From positions 124,001-188,000 of the forward strand of contig OY970347.1 in assembly GCA_963717635.1 (NCBI GenBank): a stretch of DNA of 64,000 nucleotides. Direction: 5' to 3'. The stretch's first letter is position 1; each line of letters begins with the position of its first letter. Shown here piece after piece: positions 41,639 through 49,955 of this stretch. The position numbers and the translations under genes were made by a program. The notes under the pieces are model-generated. The model did no database searches, was not told the origin of the DNA, and worked only from the letters and a program-made list of their open reading frames with translations. The DNA comes from JALZKA01 sp963717635. GTDB lineage: Bacteria > Actinomycetota > Thermoleophilia > Solirubrobacterales > 70-9.

Positions 41639-42408
41639 AAGTCGAAATCCTTCGGTTCGCCCTGCTCGAACCAGAGTTCGTCGTCGTCCGGGTTGTCGCG
41701 AAGGAACTCCGGCGTCTCCTCGAGCACGTCCTCTGAATCCCCCTCGGAGGCCCCCTCCGGCTCCGGCTCGGACGCCAGCTCGGCCTCCTCGCTTGTCGGC
41801 TCCGCTTCCTCGACAACCTCATGCGCTTCGACGGGGGTCGCCTCGTCGGCGGGCGGCGCCTCCTGGACGACCTCCTCACCGGTGACCGGCTCCTCCTCGA
41901 GCTCCTCGAGCTCGTCCTTCAGATCAAGGTCGAGCTCCCCCAGGTCCAGCGGCTCCGGCGCCCGGTCGAAGAACTCGGTCGGCTGATCGGCGATCGCCTC
42001 GCGCTCCGAGGTCGTGAAGCCCGCGGCGTCCTCGTCGATGACGGGCGGCTCGTCGCCGGGCGGCGGCTCGGGCTCGGCCTCCGGGTCCGCGAGGACCGCG
42101 TCGCCGTGCGGGGCCGGTTCCTCGCCCGGCTCGGCGACGGGCGGCGTGGGCTCGTCGGCCTGCTCGGTCGTCGCGGGCTTCTCCGGCTCCGGCTCCGGCT
42201 CCGTCTCGGTCGGCGCGTCGGCCGGCGGCGACTCCTGGGCCGCCTCGCCGTTCGCCGCTGACTCCCCGGTCTGGGGGAAGTCAGGATCACCGGGGCGCGT
42301 GGGCAGGCCGAAGGCCTCGTCCTCGAGTTGCTTCAGCTCCGACTCGTCGGCGCCCAAGCGGCGCTTCAGATCGAGGTGCTGCCGGATCGCGTCGTCGAAT
42401 ATTCCCAT
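41635..42408 (-). CDS. Acidic, largely disordered hypothetical protein
   Basis: A 257-residue protein with a short basic and helical N-terminus (MGIFDDAIRQHLDLKRRLGA, EADELKQLEDEAFG-like) and then about 200 residues rich in Glu, Asp, Pro and Ala without order. The C-terminus is DDDELWFEQGEPKDFDF. Proteins with this N-terminal helix and acidic tail recur in Solirubrobacterales as I recall; function is unknown. The start at 42408 is firm because the N-terminal helix is protein-like. It follows the GGDEF gene by 23 bp on the same strand. Confidence 0.75.
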   Translation of the reverse strand: MGIFDDAIRQHLDLKRRLGADESELKQLEDEAFGLPTRPGDPDFPQTGESAANGEAAQESPPADAPTETEPEPEPEKPATTEQADEPTPPVAEPGEEPAPHGDAVLADPEAEPEPPPGDEPPVIDEDAAGFTTSEREAIADQPTEFFDRAPEPLDLGELDLDLKDELEELEEEPVTGEEVVQEAPPADEATPVEAHEVVEEAEPTSEEAELASEPEPEGASEGDSEDVLEETPEFLRDNPDDDELWFEQGEPKDFDF

Positions 42409-42431
42409 CGCCTCTGAACCCTGGGCAAAGA

Positions 42432-44291
42432 CTACTGGCGAGAAGCCGCGACGACAGGCGCGGTGACCACACGGTTCTTGCCTTGCCGTTTCGCCTCGTA
42501 GAGAGCCACGTCAGCCGCCTCGAACAGGTCGTGCACGTTGGCCGCCGCCGCCGGCATCGTCGCCGTCCCGAAGCTCGCCGTCACGCGCAGGGGCTTGCCG
42601 CCGTCGACCGACTCGATCTCCTCGTCCTCCAGGCGTGCCCGGATGCGCTCGGCGAGCTCGACCGCGCCGTCGGACCCGGTCTCGGGCAGCGCGACGATGA
42701 ACTCCTCGCCGCCGTAGCGGGCCGGCTCGTCGATCGCGCGAGGCTCGGACTCGAGGATCTCGCCCATCTTCCGCAGGACCTCGTCTCCCTGGAGGTGGCC
42801 GTAGCGGTCGTTGACCTGCTTGAAGTCGTCGAGGTCGATGATGATCAGCGACAGGTTGTGCTTGAAGCGCTCGGCGCGCGCAGCCTCGCGGTCGATCGTC
42901 TCACGGAAGGACCGGTTGTTCGGCAGCCCGGTCAGCTCGTCGGTCACCGCCTGCTCGGAAACCCGCTCGTGCTCGGAGATGTTTTCGATCGACTCGGAGG
43001 CGCGGCTGAGCAGGTAGAGGAAGACGTCCCGCTCGTGCTCGAGGAACTCGAGTCCCCGCCGGCCGACCGCGAGCGTGCCCTCGACCTCGCCGTCGCGCTC
43101 GAACGGGGCCGCCAACCCGTAGCCGTCTTCGCGACGGCTCGCAACCCTCGTGCCCTCGCGGGCCGCGCGCTTTTGCCCCGCCAGCGCGGCGACACGGCCG
43201 GGCCCGCCGAAGCCTTCAGGTCGCTCGATCACGGTCCCGTCGGAAAGCGCGATCACCGCATACTCGGCCGCGCAGCCACCGAGTGCTGCTTCCGCAACGA
43301 TCTCCAATTGCGCGGCCAGATCGAGTCCGGACGCAACGGCGTCGCCGAGACGAGTAACCAAACCGTCAAGTTCGGTGCGTTGGCGGCGGAGTTGCTCGAT
43401 CTGCGCCTCAAGCCGGTCACTCATCTCGTTGAACTCGCTTGCAAGGCCCGCCATCTCGTCCCGTCCGACGACCGGGACGCGGCCCGAGAAATCACCGGCG
43501 CCGATCCGCCGGGCGGCGGCGAGCATCGATTCGATCTGGCCCTGAAGCGTGCGGAACAGCAGCAAGATGAAGCCCAGAGCGAGAGCGACGAAGGCGGCGA
43601 GGGCCGCCACGATCCGCGGGCGGGAGTCGAAGAAGCCGCCGGTCTCCGCCTCGGTGAAGAGCACGACTCGCATCGACCCGGACTCCGGCAGCTCGCCCGA
43701 TGCCGCCCGCATCGTCTCGCCCTCGACCTCGGCGTCACTCGAATCGCCCGGGGCCGGGAGGGCCGCCGGGTCGGAGACATCCGTACCCGCCGCGACACCC
43801 GAGTCATCGGCGAGCGCGGTCGCAAGCCCGGTCAGCCGGTTGACCTCCTCGACGTATTCGGTCGGTCCAGTCACGGAGCCGCGGAGCTCATAGGCGCCGG
43901 ACCCGCCGGTCGTTCGAACCGTGGCCGTCGCCAGCTCCTCCCCGGTCCCGAGCGCGCGGATCACCTCGCCCTCGGGCTTCACGATCGACAGGCGCTCGAG
44001 CCCGGCGCTCCTGGCGGCCGCCGCGGCTGCATCCGCGATCGCCTCGGCGTCCCCGGATCGCAGTGCAACGAGAACCTCCGAGTCGGTCAGGATCTCGGCC
44101 ATCTGCGCCTCAGCCGCGGCGACGTCCTCTTCGTACACCGCCAGCGCTGTATCCACCCCGGTCGAAAGCCGTGCATCCGCTTTGCCGTCCTGGGAATCCC
44201 GCGTCACATCCACGACCAGCAGCGCGATCGCCGCGATCGGAATCACCACGATAAGCAGGAAGAACAGCGCCAGGCGCCCGCGAAAGCTCAC
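42432..44291 (-). CDS. Membrane-bound diguanylate cyclase (HAMP-GAF-like-GGDEF)
   Basis: A 619-residue signalling protein that should make cyclic di-GMP. A first helix (about 7-28) and a second (about 228-248) enclose an extracytoplasmic sensor. A HAMP domain (MLAAARRIGAGDFSGRVPVV) is followed by a coiled coil (EQLRRQRTELDGLVTRLGDA), a GAF-like region (about 325-440) and the GGDEF domain (about 455-610) with DELTGLPNNRSF, IIIDLDDFKQVNDRYGH and the active-site variant YGGEEF, which is active in most homologues. No RxxD-type inhibition site was checked. The signal is unknown. Confidence 0.93.
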   Translation of the reverse strand: MSFRGRLALFFLLIVVIPIAAIALLVVDVTRDSQDGKADARLSTGVDTALAVYEEDVAAAEAQMAEILTDSEVLVALRSGDAEAIADAAAAAARSAGLERLSIVKPEGEVIRALGTGEELATATVRTTGGSGAYELRGSVTGPTEYVEEVNRLTGLATALADDSGVAAGTDVSDPAALPAPGDSSDAEVEGETMRAASGELPESGSMRVVLFTEAETGGFFDSRPRIVAALAAFVALALGFILLLFRTLQGQIESMLAAARRIGAGDFSGRVPVVGRDEMAGLASEFNEMSDRLEAQIEQLRRQRTELDGLVTRLGDAVASGLDLAAQLEIVAEAALGGCAAEYAVIALSDGTVIERPEGFGGPGRVAALAGQKRAAREGTRVASRREDGYGLAAPFERDGEVEGTLAVGRRGLEFLEHERDVFLYLLSRASESIENISEHERVSEQAVTDELTGLPNNRSFRETIDREAARAERFKHNLSLIIIDLDDFKQVNDRYGHLQGDEVLRKMGEILESEPRAIDEPARYGGEEFIVALPETGSDGAVELAERIRARLEDEEIESVDGGKPLRVTASFGTATMPAAAANVHDLFEAADVALYEAKRQGKNRVVTAPVVAASRQ

Positions 44292-44393
44292 TGCACGAGC
44301 TTAGATCGGCACCCGGGCCGACCCGGCTTGAGCGCTGGGTCTGCAAGCCGATCGGCAGGTATCCTGTTCGTCCGTGCCGCAGTTTGGCGCCGC

Positions 44394-44466
44394 GGGGCTA
44401 TAGCTCAGTTGGGAGAGCGCCTGGTTCGCAATCAGGAGGTCGGCGGTTCGAGCCCGCCTAGCTCCA
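44394..44466 (+). tRNA. tRNA-Ala(CGC), intact copy at the head of the cassette array
   Basis: A full cloverleaf: acceptor GGGGCTA/TAGCTCC, D-arm AGCTCAGTTGGGAGAGC, anticodon stem CCTGG/TCAGG with the loop TTCGCAA (anticodon CGC), T-arm GGCGGTTCGAGCCCGCC, discriminator A. Its last 42 nt (44425-44466) recur five times downstream as displaced fragments, which makes it the likely attachment site of integrating elements. Confidence 0.97.
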
Positions 44467-44478
44467 TTCTTCAACGCA

Positions 44479-44554
44479 CTGAATCGGGGCCACCTCGAAG
44501 ATTCAGGCGCTCGTGCATTCGCCGCCGGTCGGCGCAGCGGTAGGCCGCGAATGC
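44479..44554 (+). repeat. Two nested-style inverted repeats after tRNA-Ala(CGC)
   Basis: CTGAATC (44479-44485) pairs with GATTCAG (44500-44506), and GCATTCGC (44515-44522) pairs with GCGAATGC (44547-44554). They lie between the tRNA and the first cargo gene. They may be a tRNA terminator without a T-run or control elements of the cargo gene. Confidence 0.45.
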
Positions 44555-44566
44555 GAGACTTGGCGT

Positions 44567-45937
44567 ATGCGTCGCGCCCTCGGGCTGGCTGTGCTGCTCG
44601 CCACATCGGCCGGACTCGCGCTGGCAAGCGTTCAACCGCCGGCGCACCGCTCGAGCGCCGCCGAGCCACGGCTTGCCACCTGCTTCTGGGAGGGACCGAT
44701 CTCGACCCGCCGTCCGAGCACCCGCGGCTTCGACGGGCGCGACTTCAACTTCCCCGAGGAGTCCGCCACTTACTGGCTCGCACGCTTCAACCTCGCGGCG
44801 GCCGACCGGCTGGTGGTGGCCGGGCGCTATCCGTACGGTCGCTACATGTCGCTCAACGCCTACTCGGACGGCGCTCCCACCGACGCGCTCAGCGATATCC
44901 GGATCGCGCCGTGGGCTGGCAGCACCAACCCCTTCGTGGCGGGTGCACGGCGGGACCGGCCAAGGCGCTCCTGGAGGGTGCGGGTCCTGAATGCCGCACC
45001 TCCCTCCGATCCTGCGGCGCGCGCGCCCAACACGCTCTACGCACAGCCCGCCGCGGGAGCCTCGATCGAGCTCCTCTATCGCGTCTACGAGCCCGACCGC
45101 GGGCTCGGGCTTACCGGAGGCGTGCGGCTGCCCAAGCCGGTGCTGAGGGCGGCCGGCGGGGAAGTTCAGCGAGGAGGGGGCGCTTGCGCCGCCATCAACG
45201 ACCCGGATCGCTCGATCACAGTGCAAACGATCCCGGCGGCCGTATGGCAGGGGGCCCGCGCCACGCCCGGCTGCGATCCGGCCACCAATCCCGGGTACGA
45301 GCCCCCGCGCTGGGAGCGCTTCTTCAACATCAACTACGCCTCGCTCGCTGTGATCACGGACTGCACCGAAGCCGGACGTCAGGCGCGCCTCGCGATGGAG
45401 GCCACGGAGCAGGGCGGCTTCTACTCGAATCGCGACAGCGCTTACGTGTACTCGCACCTCTCGCGGCTGTTCGGCCCGGTGCTGATCGTCAAGGGAGTCC
45501 TGCCGCGGACACCCCAGACGCACGCCGGCCCGCGGCGCATGCCGGGTGGCCGGCTTCGCTTCTGGTCGCTCTGCACCGGCGAGTCACGGGTGACGACGCG
45601 CACCCCCGACTGCCTCACGGACCGCCAGGTGTTGAAGCGGTCCGGGCGCCGCTACACGATCGCCGTCAGCACACGCGCCGACCGCCCGGCCAACGCGCGG
45701 GGACGTTGCGGAGTCGCATGGCTCGACTGGGGGAACCGCGGCGACGGAGCGGGCGACCCGAACTACAGCCTGCTGATCATGCGGAACATGCTCGCCGCGC
45801 CGGGCTTCGCCAGGGCGATCCAGCGGGTGTCCGAGCCCGGTGGCGAACGGCAGGTAATGGGACGCCACTTCCCCCGCTCGGAGTACACGACCCGCGCGGG
45901 CTTCCAGTCGCACGGCTGCCCGGTGGCCAACGGATAA
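44567..45937 (+). CDS. Secreted protein of unknown function, 456 aa
   Basis: An exported protein with a signal peptide (MRRALGLAVLLATSAGLALA) and a mature part of about 430 residues. Notable blocks are RLVVAGRYPYGRYMSLNAYS, ASIELLYRVYEPDRGLGLTG, RWERFFNINYASLAVITDCT and YAYVY-type strands, with a C-terminal NYSLLIMRNMLAAPGFARAI and HFPRSEYTTRAGFQSHGCPV. The early block recalls DUF1214-like domains, but this is weak. Eight or so cysteines could form disulfides outside the cell. It is the only large plus-strand gene of the array and lies first after the intact tRNA, so it may be the newest cargo or part of the same unit as the SnoaL gene. Confidence 0.75.
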   Translation: MRRALGLAVLLATSAGLALASVQPPAHRSSAAEPRLATCFWEGPISTRRPSTRGFDGRDFNFPEESATYWLARFNLAAADRLVVAGRYPYGRYMSLNAYSDGAPTDALSDIRIAPWAGSTNPFVAGARRDRPRRSWRVRVLNAAPPSDPAARAPNTLYAQPAAGASIELLYRVYEPDRGLGLTGGVRLPKPVLRAAGGEVQRGGGACAAINDPDRSITVQTIPAAVWQGARATPGCDPATNPGYEPPRWERFFNINYASLAVITDCTEAGRQARLAMEATEQGGFYSNRDSAYVYSHLSRLFGPVLIVKGVLPRTPQTHAGPRRMPGGRLRFWSLCTGESRVTTRTPDCLTDRQVLKRSGRRYTIAVSTRADRPANARGRCGVAWLDWGNRGDGAGDPNYSLLIMRNMLAAPGFARAIQRVSEPGGERQVMGRHFPRSEYTTRAGFQSHGCPVANG

Positions 45938-45963
45938 GTGTGGGGAGCGCAGGGGATGCGCGC

Positions 45964-46398
45964 TCAGTCGCTGCGCTCGGCACTCGTGGCATCACGTGCC
46001 TCCGCGACCATGGCCGCCTCGAGGGCTTCGTCGAGATGCTCATAGAGCGCGAAGCCGACAACTCGCCCGTCTCGAAACCGCCACAGATGAGGGCCCCGGG
46101 CATCGACTTCAGCCCCGCTACCCGTCCCGCGACCCCGTGCGCGAATGATCGCGACAATGGCGTCGCCCGACCCGATGAGTTCCTCGACTTCGATGGAGAT
46201 CGACTCGAACGCGTCCCAGTACGACTCGAAGAAGCGCCCGAGACCTCCCTCTCCGAAGTAGTTGCCGCGATCGAACCCCATCGAGTTGGAGAGATTCAGC
46301 TCGAAGTCGGGATGGAGCAGGTTCCCGATCAGAGCGAGATCCCGACTGTTGAAGGCCTCGTAGCTCTGGCGGACGATCTCGGCGTTCTCCTGCGTCAT
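45964..46398 (-). CDS. SnoaL-like protein
   Basis: A 144-residue NTF2-fold protein. It starts MTQENAEIVRQSYEAFNSRD, the standard opening of the large actinobacterial SnoaL-like group, followed by LIGNLLHPDFELNLSNSMGF, a central FESISIEVEELIGSGDAIVA and the end strand RDGRVVGFALYEHLDEALEA. Members are isomerases, cyclases, dehydratases or ligand-binding proteins; here no catalytic pair can be named. The gene lies between the secreted-protein gene and a 29-nt inverted repeat that begins 60 bp upstream of its start codon. Related genes occur in another unit and as remnants nearby. Confidence 0.85.
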   Translation of the reverse strand: MTQENAEIVRQSYEAFNSRDLALIGNLLHPDFELNLSNSMGFDRGNYFGEGGLGRFFESYWDAFESISIEVEELIGSGDAIVAIIRARGRGTGSGAEVDARGPHLWRFRDGRVVGFALYEHLDEALEAAMVAEARDATSAERSD

Positions 46399-46458
46399 CG
46401 CCCCTCAGTATCACGTCTCCAGGGAGCGGTCGCCATCCTCGAATCCACCTGATTGTCA

Positions 46459-46487
46459 TTGGGCACCAGCCGCACTCTGGTGCCCAA
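46459..46487. repeat. Cassette inverted repeat, copy 1
   Basis: TTGGGCACCAG and CTGGTGCCCAA form a perfect 11-bp inverted repeat around CCGCACT. Downstream come the phased repeats GTACATC, GCACATC and GGCATCG at 10-11 bp spacing, then a second inverted repeat AGGCATCG/CGATGCCT (46514-46540). The tRNA fragment begins 76 bp after the hairpin. Confidence 0.9.
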
Positions 46488-46563
46488 ATCCGCGTACATC
46501 CGTGCACATCGACAGGCATCGAATCCAGTCAACGATGCCTATTCGTGCCTGAGGGAGCCCCGT

Positions 46564-46605
46564 TTCGCAATCAGGAGGTCGCGGGTTCAAGTCCCGCTAG
46601 CTCCA
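46564..46605 (+). repeat. Displaced tRNA-Ala(CGC) 3' half, copy 1
   Basis: These 42 nt run from the anticodon loop (TTCGCAATCAGGAGGTC) to the discriminator (TAGCTCCA). The T-arm reads GCGGG-TTCAAGT-CCCGC, different from the intact gene but still perfectly paired. The 5' side is CCCCGT-like sequence, not an anticodon stem, so it cannot be a working tRNA. Confidence 0.9.
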
Positions 46606-46760
46606 TCTCCGGATTCCCCTGCAAGGCGCGTGGTTCTTAGAGCGGCGCCGCCGGGGATGCTGGCACTCCGCTGCGGCTCGGTAGGGAGTAGTGCCCGGCA
46701 GTGCCCGCAACGGAGGGCGAGCCTGTCGGGCTTCGACTCCGCTGGAGGTAGAGTCCCCGC

Positions 46761-46802
46761 ATCGCACCCAGGAGGTCAGGGGTTCGAGTCCCCTTAGCTC
46801 CA
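46761..46802 (+). repeat. Displaced tRNA-Ala(CGC) 3' half, copy 2
   Basis: Begins ATCGCACCCAGGAGGTC, ends TTAGCTCCA; the T-arm AGGGG-TTCGAGT-CCCCT is paired. It is preceded by TCCCCGC. The 155 bp between it and copy 1 contain no gene, and only a degenerate GGCACT/AGTGCC pair (46662-46695) resembling the 29-nt repeat. Confidence 0.85.
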
Positions 46803-46836
46803 TTTCGGAAGGGCCTGCAATTTCGGCCTGACGCTA

Positions 46837-48258
46837 TTAAGCGTTGACCATCTGGCGATCCTGCAGCAAGCGCTCGAGGTTTGCAATCGCCCCGCCCATG
46901 TGCGTGACGACACGGGCCAGCGCTGCCTGCATTCCATCATCGCCGAGGTGGGCCCGCACGGCTCGCCCGATGTTTACCCGCGACCCCTGCAGCCATGTCT
47001 GAATGTCCTCCTCCGGACCCCAGGCAGCCTCGTTGACGGCACCGAGGTAGATCGACCATGCCCAATCCAGGCGGTTGCGCGTGCGCGGGGTCGGGTTCGG
47101 GCGGGCAAGCCGGTTCTTCTCCTCGTCGTCGCGCTGGCTGGTCTCGAGGAAACCGATCAGTGCGGCGCTGAACGGCAGCATCCCCATGCGCGTGGGCTGC
47201 GGGGTGATCCGGTCCCCCTCGAAGATCGGGCGCGGTGGCGCCCAGCCCAGTCCGCGTGCGGTGCAGTCGACGTGGAGTTCTCCTCGCGTTGTGGGGACGG
47301 TGCCCTCGTCTAGCACCAGCGCGTCGATCCCAACCCGGCGGACGCGGCCCTTGCGGATCACCTGTGTGATGCGGCACAGCTGCTCTCGCTCCGCCGCGCT
47401 CAGCGTCGCACCGTGGAACATGTCCGGCTCAACCTCGGGGTCGAGGCGATGGAGCTGGCCGCACGCCTCGGCACGAGCGTGAAGGTCCTCGAGGTCCGAG
47501 GCCTCGGCGGCCGCCTCATACGCATCCGCCAGCCCTTCGCACATGCCGGCAACCAGGTCCAGCGGCTGCGTGAAGGTGCGGTCAAGCGTCCAGGAATCAC
47601 GCGGTCGTACCCACCGGATGTCCTCGGGAGCGACCGATTGACCGAGCAGCCAGGTGCAGGTGTCCATCGCGGTCTTGCCCGCACCTAGGACGGTGAACCT
47701 GTCGGCCGGATCGGTCAGCTCAACCAGCTGGTTCGGGGTAACGACCCGGACACCCGGGTCCACCTCGAAGCCGGGTTCGTGGCGGGCCGGGAGCTCGGTG
47801 TCCAGGTAAGTGGCATCCACCACCTTCCGTACCCGCACCGCTGTCTCGTGGCCGGTCACGCGCGACGACAACCGATGCCCGTTGCCGTCCATCCCGACGT
47901 ACTCGTGGCTCCCGTGCCAGGTGACCTGCCCGGAGGCCAGCAGGTAGTCCAGCGCGCGCCGGAAGTAGTTACAGATCTCGGGCCCGCTGGCCTGCTCGTA
48001 GAAGCCCGCGTTGAGGCCGGACTCGTCGATCCGATCGTGGCCCAGCGACAACGAGTTCACCCCATAGAAGGCGGATGGCTGGTGGAGTCGGACGAACGGA
48101 TAGGCCTCGTTCCAGTGCCCGCCCGGTGCGTGACGGCGATCGGCCAGGATTACGGTCGCGGCCGAGTCGGCGATCAGCGCGTCGGTGAATGCCATCCCCG
48201 TGGCCCCCGCTCCGATTACCAGGTAGTCAGCCTTGATCGGATCCAAGATCCCCACCAT
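46837..48258 (-). CDS. FAD/NAD(P)-binding flavoprotein (monooxygenase-like)
   Basis: A 473-residue flavoprotein. The FAD fold is at the N-terminus (DYLVIGAGATGMAFTDALIA), followed by LADRRHAPGGHWNEAYPFVR, typical of flavin monooxygenases and lysine/ornithine hydroxylase-like enzymes. A second dinucleotide fold, RFTVLGAGKTAMDTCTWLLG, should bind NADPH. The C-terminal part has no known signature. Substrate unknown. I chose the ATG at 48258, which puts the FAD motif near the start. The gene is the only cargo of its unit: its stop lies 35 bp from displaced tRNA copy 2, and the next inverted repeat starts 212 bp upstream of its ATG. Confidence 0.88.
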   Translation of the reverse strand: MVGILDPIKADYLVIGAGATGMAFTDALIADSAATVILADRRHAPGGHWNEAYPFVRLHQPSAFYGVNSLSLGHDRIDESGLNAGFYEQASGPEICNYFRRALDYLLASGQVTWHGSHEYVGMDGNGHRLSSRVTGHETAVRVRKVVDATYLDTELPARHEPGFEVDPGVRVVTPNQLVELTDPADRFTVLGAGKTAMDTCTWLLGQSVAPEDIRWVRPRDSWTLDRTFTQPLDLVAGMCEGLADAYEAAAEASDLEDLHARAEACGQLHRLDPEVEPDMFHGATLSAAEREQLCRITQVIRKGRVRRVGIDALVLDEGTVPTTRGELHVDCTARGLGWAPPRPIFEGDRITPQPTRMGMLPFSAALIGFLETSQRDDEEKNRLARPNPTPRTRNRLDWAWSIYLGAVNEAAWGPEEDIQTWLQGSRVNIGRAVRAHLGDDGMQAALARVVTHMGGAIANLERLLQDRQMVNA

Positions 48259-48470
48259 TTTCGATCGTTCCAGCCACCGGCGAACTCCGAGATGGGAACC
48301 TGAACTCCTCACTACTCGGCATGCCGATCCGACCTTACATCGCGCAACGATGAGCCGAATGGCGAACAGCACAAGCGAACGTAGGGACGAGGCTTGTGCT
48401 GCGGAGGATGAGCACTCGGCCAACCAAGGTCAGGATGGCGCTCGCTTCGATCGGAATCCGCCAGCTTCCA

Positions 48471-48499
48471 ATGGGCACCAAGAGCGTTCTGGTGCCCAA
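48471..48499. repeat. Cassette inverted repeat, copy 2
   Basis: TGGGCACCA (48472-48480) pairs with TGGTGCCCA (48490-48498); the total 29-nt frame matches the other copies. Phased repeats CGACATCC, CGTATCC and GGACATCC follow. The tRNA fragment begins 121 bp later. Confidence 0.88.
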
Positions 48500-48620
48500 A
48501 TCCACCGACATCCAGACGTATCCGCGGACATCCGCGGCGGGTCGCGCTACGAACCAGTTTGGACAGGTTCCGCTTGCTAGAGCCGAATGCGCGAGCTTTC
48601 GCGGCTCGACGCCACCCCGC

Positions 48621-48662
48621 ATCGCACCCAGGAGGTCGTCGGTTCGAGTCCGACTAGCTCCA
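48621..48662 (+). repeat. Displaced tRNA-Ala(CGC) 3' half, copy 3
   Basis: Starts ATCGCACCCAGGAGGTC after CCCCGC and ends CTAGCTCCA. The T-arm GTCGG-TTCGAGT-CCGAC is a third, again fully paired, variant. The stop of the adjacent SnoaL gene lies 11 bp away. Confidence 0.9.
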
Positions 48663-48672
48663 CCTCTCGCGC

Positions 48673-49089
48673 CTACTTCGAAAGCCCCGCGGCTTCGAGG
48701 GCGGATTCCTGGTCGGCATACCATCGTGCCCGCAGGACCTTGCCATCGCGAAGGGTGTAGACCCAGCCGTAGTCCGGGATCTCGGTCGTGACGCCGCTGC
48801 TGCGTCCCTTTTGGTGCTGATTGCGGATCAGGAGCACGACGTCCTCACCCGCGTCGCGGACATCCTGGATCTCGAACTCGAGGTCCGTCCACGCGGACAG
48901 CCACCGACCCCAGAAAACCCTCGTGCCCTCGTATCCGCGGAACACGCCCGCCAAGTCCGGAGCGGCCACATGTCCCTCGGTGGCGTCCCATTCGATCTCG
49001 GGGTCGTAGAACTCGAACACGCCCTCTAGGTCGCCGCGCTGGAACGCCTCCGCCATGGCCCTCACGATCTCCACGTTCTCCTGCGACAT
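48673..49089 (-). CDS. SnoaL-like protein
   Basis: A 138-residue NTF2-fold protein beginning MSQENVEIVRAMAEAFQRGD, with LEGVFEFYDPEIEWDATEGH, FWGRWLSAWTDLEFEIQDVR and the C-terminal WVYTLRDGKVLRARWYADQE and ALEAAGLSK. This is the most typical SnoaL-like form of the actinobacterial group. It makes up an entire unit of only about 660 bp: displaced tRNA copy 3, the gene, inverted repeat copy 3, then displaced tRNA copy 4. The repeat begins about 40 bp upstream of the start codon, where a promoter should be. The earlier in-frame ATG at 49128 overlaps the repeat, so the later start is preferred. Confidence 0.88.
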   Translation of the reverse strand: MSQENVEIVRAMAEAFQRGDLEGVFEFYDPEIEWDATEGHVAAPDLAGVFRGYEGTRVFWGRWLSAWTDLEFEIQDVRDAGEDVVLLIRNQHQKGRSSGVTTEIPDYGWVYTLRDGKVLRARWYADQESALEAAGLSK

Positions 49090-49127
49090 CGCAGCCGCAG
49101 TATCCCGCCTCCCGGGAGCGTTCGCCA

Positions 49128-49156
49128 TTGGGCACTAGCGGCGTCCCAGTGCCCAA
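49128..49156. repeat. Cassette inverted repeat, copy 3
   Basis: TTGGGCACT pairs with AGTGCCCAA. Compared with copy 1 the ninth pair is T:A instead of C:G, a compensatory change. Phased GTCATC, GACATC, GACATC repeats follow. The tRNA fragment begins 120 bp later. Confidence 0.9.
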
Positions 49157-49276
49157 ATCCGCCGTCATCTTCCGACATCCTCTGACATCTGGGTGCATGC
49201 AGTTCGAGCGAGCCCGATGGGCATATCGCTCTACCAAGCCGGATACCGCGTCCGATCGGCCCTCATGCCATCCCGC

Positions 49277-49320
49277 TTCGCAATCAGGAGGTCGGCGGTT
49301 CGAGCCCGCCGGTTCTCCCA
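49277..49320 (+). repeat. Displaced tRNA-Ala 3' half, copy 4, with altered acceptor end
   Basis: TTCGCAATCAGGAGGTCGGC and the T-arm GGCGG-TTCGAGC-CCGCC equal the intact tRNA, but the last bases are GGTTCTCCCA instead of TAGCTCCA, so the acceptor strand has diverged or was joined to other DNA. It is preceded by CCCGC. Confidence 0.82.
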
Positions 49321-49405
49321 TCCCCGTAGACCTGGCGAAGGCGCTTCCCAAGGCCCAGCGGGACCGCATCGAGGTGTTGGCGAAGGCGGCGGCTCTCGCC
49401 TCAGC

Positions 49406-49867
49406 TCATCCCGGAATGCAGTCCACGAGTCCGAGCCCACGGGCAATCGCCGTCGCCTCAGCAAGGCCCGGAATGGCGGCGTTTCCCTGGGCGGTGATCG
49501 CCGGGTTGGCCTTGATCACCTCGATCCCGCGTCTGAACTCGGCGACCATCGCATCGATCCGCGTCGCCTCCCGCTCGGGGGCGGGCAGCGTGGCGATCGC
49601 GTCGATCTGGGATTCGATAGCGGGGACCTGCTCCTCGAGCGTGAACCGGTCTCGCTCGGCCGGGGTTGCGGAACTGCCACCGAACGCATCCTCAGCCGCA
49701 GCCGAGATCTCCTCGTCGCCCCGGCGACAGCTCGAGTTTGCCTCCGACCGCCAGCGATCGATCCTCATCGTCGTTTCCTCGGCGGTCGTCGCGTCGGCGC
49801 TGGGCTCGTCATCGTCGCCGCAGCCGGCCGCGATCATCGCGGTCGCCGCAAGCAGTGCGACGAGCAC
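49406..49867 (-). CDS. Secreted lipoprotein, helical, unknown function
   Basis: A 153-residue lipoprotein: the signal MLVALLAATAMIAAGCGDDD has the lipobox IAAGC. The mature part is helical with a cysteine pair (ANSSCRRGDEE and LVDCIPG) and a central RFTLEEQVPAIESQIDAIAT. Its design resembles the lipoprotein at 38108-38614: a cysteine after the linker, 'IDAI..LP.P..E' spacing and a C-terminal cysteine. The common group may be an actinobacterial helical lipoprotein family. It ends 85 bp from displaced tRNA copy 4. Role unknown. Confidence 0.75.
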   Translation of the reverse strand: MLVALLAATAMIAAGCGDDDEPSADATTAEETTMRIDRWRSEANSSCRRGDEEISAAAEDAFGGSSATPAERDRFTLEEQVPAIESQIDAIATLPAPEREATRIDAMVAEFRRGIEVIKANPAITAQGNAAIPGLAEATAIARGLGLVDCIPG

Positions 49868-49955
49868 CCGAGCCGGTGTCTTCAGTGGTTCCCCCCGATC
49901 ATCCGACCAGCGCGCCAGCCTATCCGACGGGCGAAGCCCCCTACGGACGAACCAG

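Noticed and set aside
42483..44543. Plus-strand frame of over 680 codons across the GGDEF gene
   Set aside because: High-GC shadow of the minus-strand diguanylate cyclase, whose GGEEF and HAMP motifs are unambiguous.
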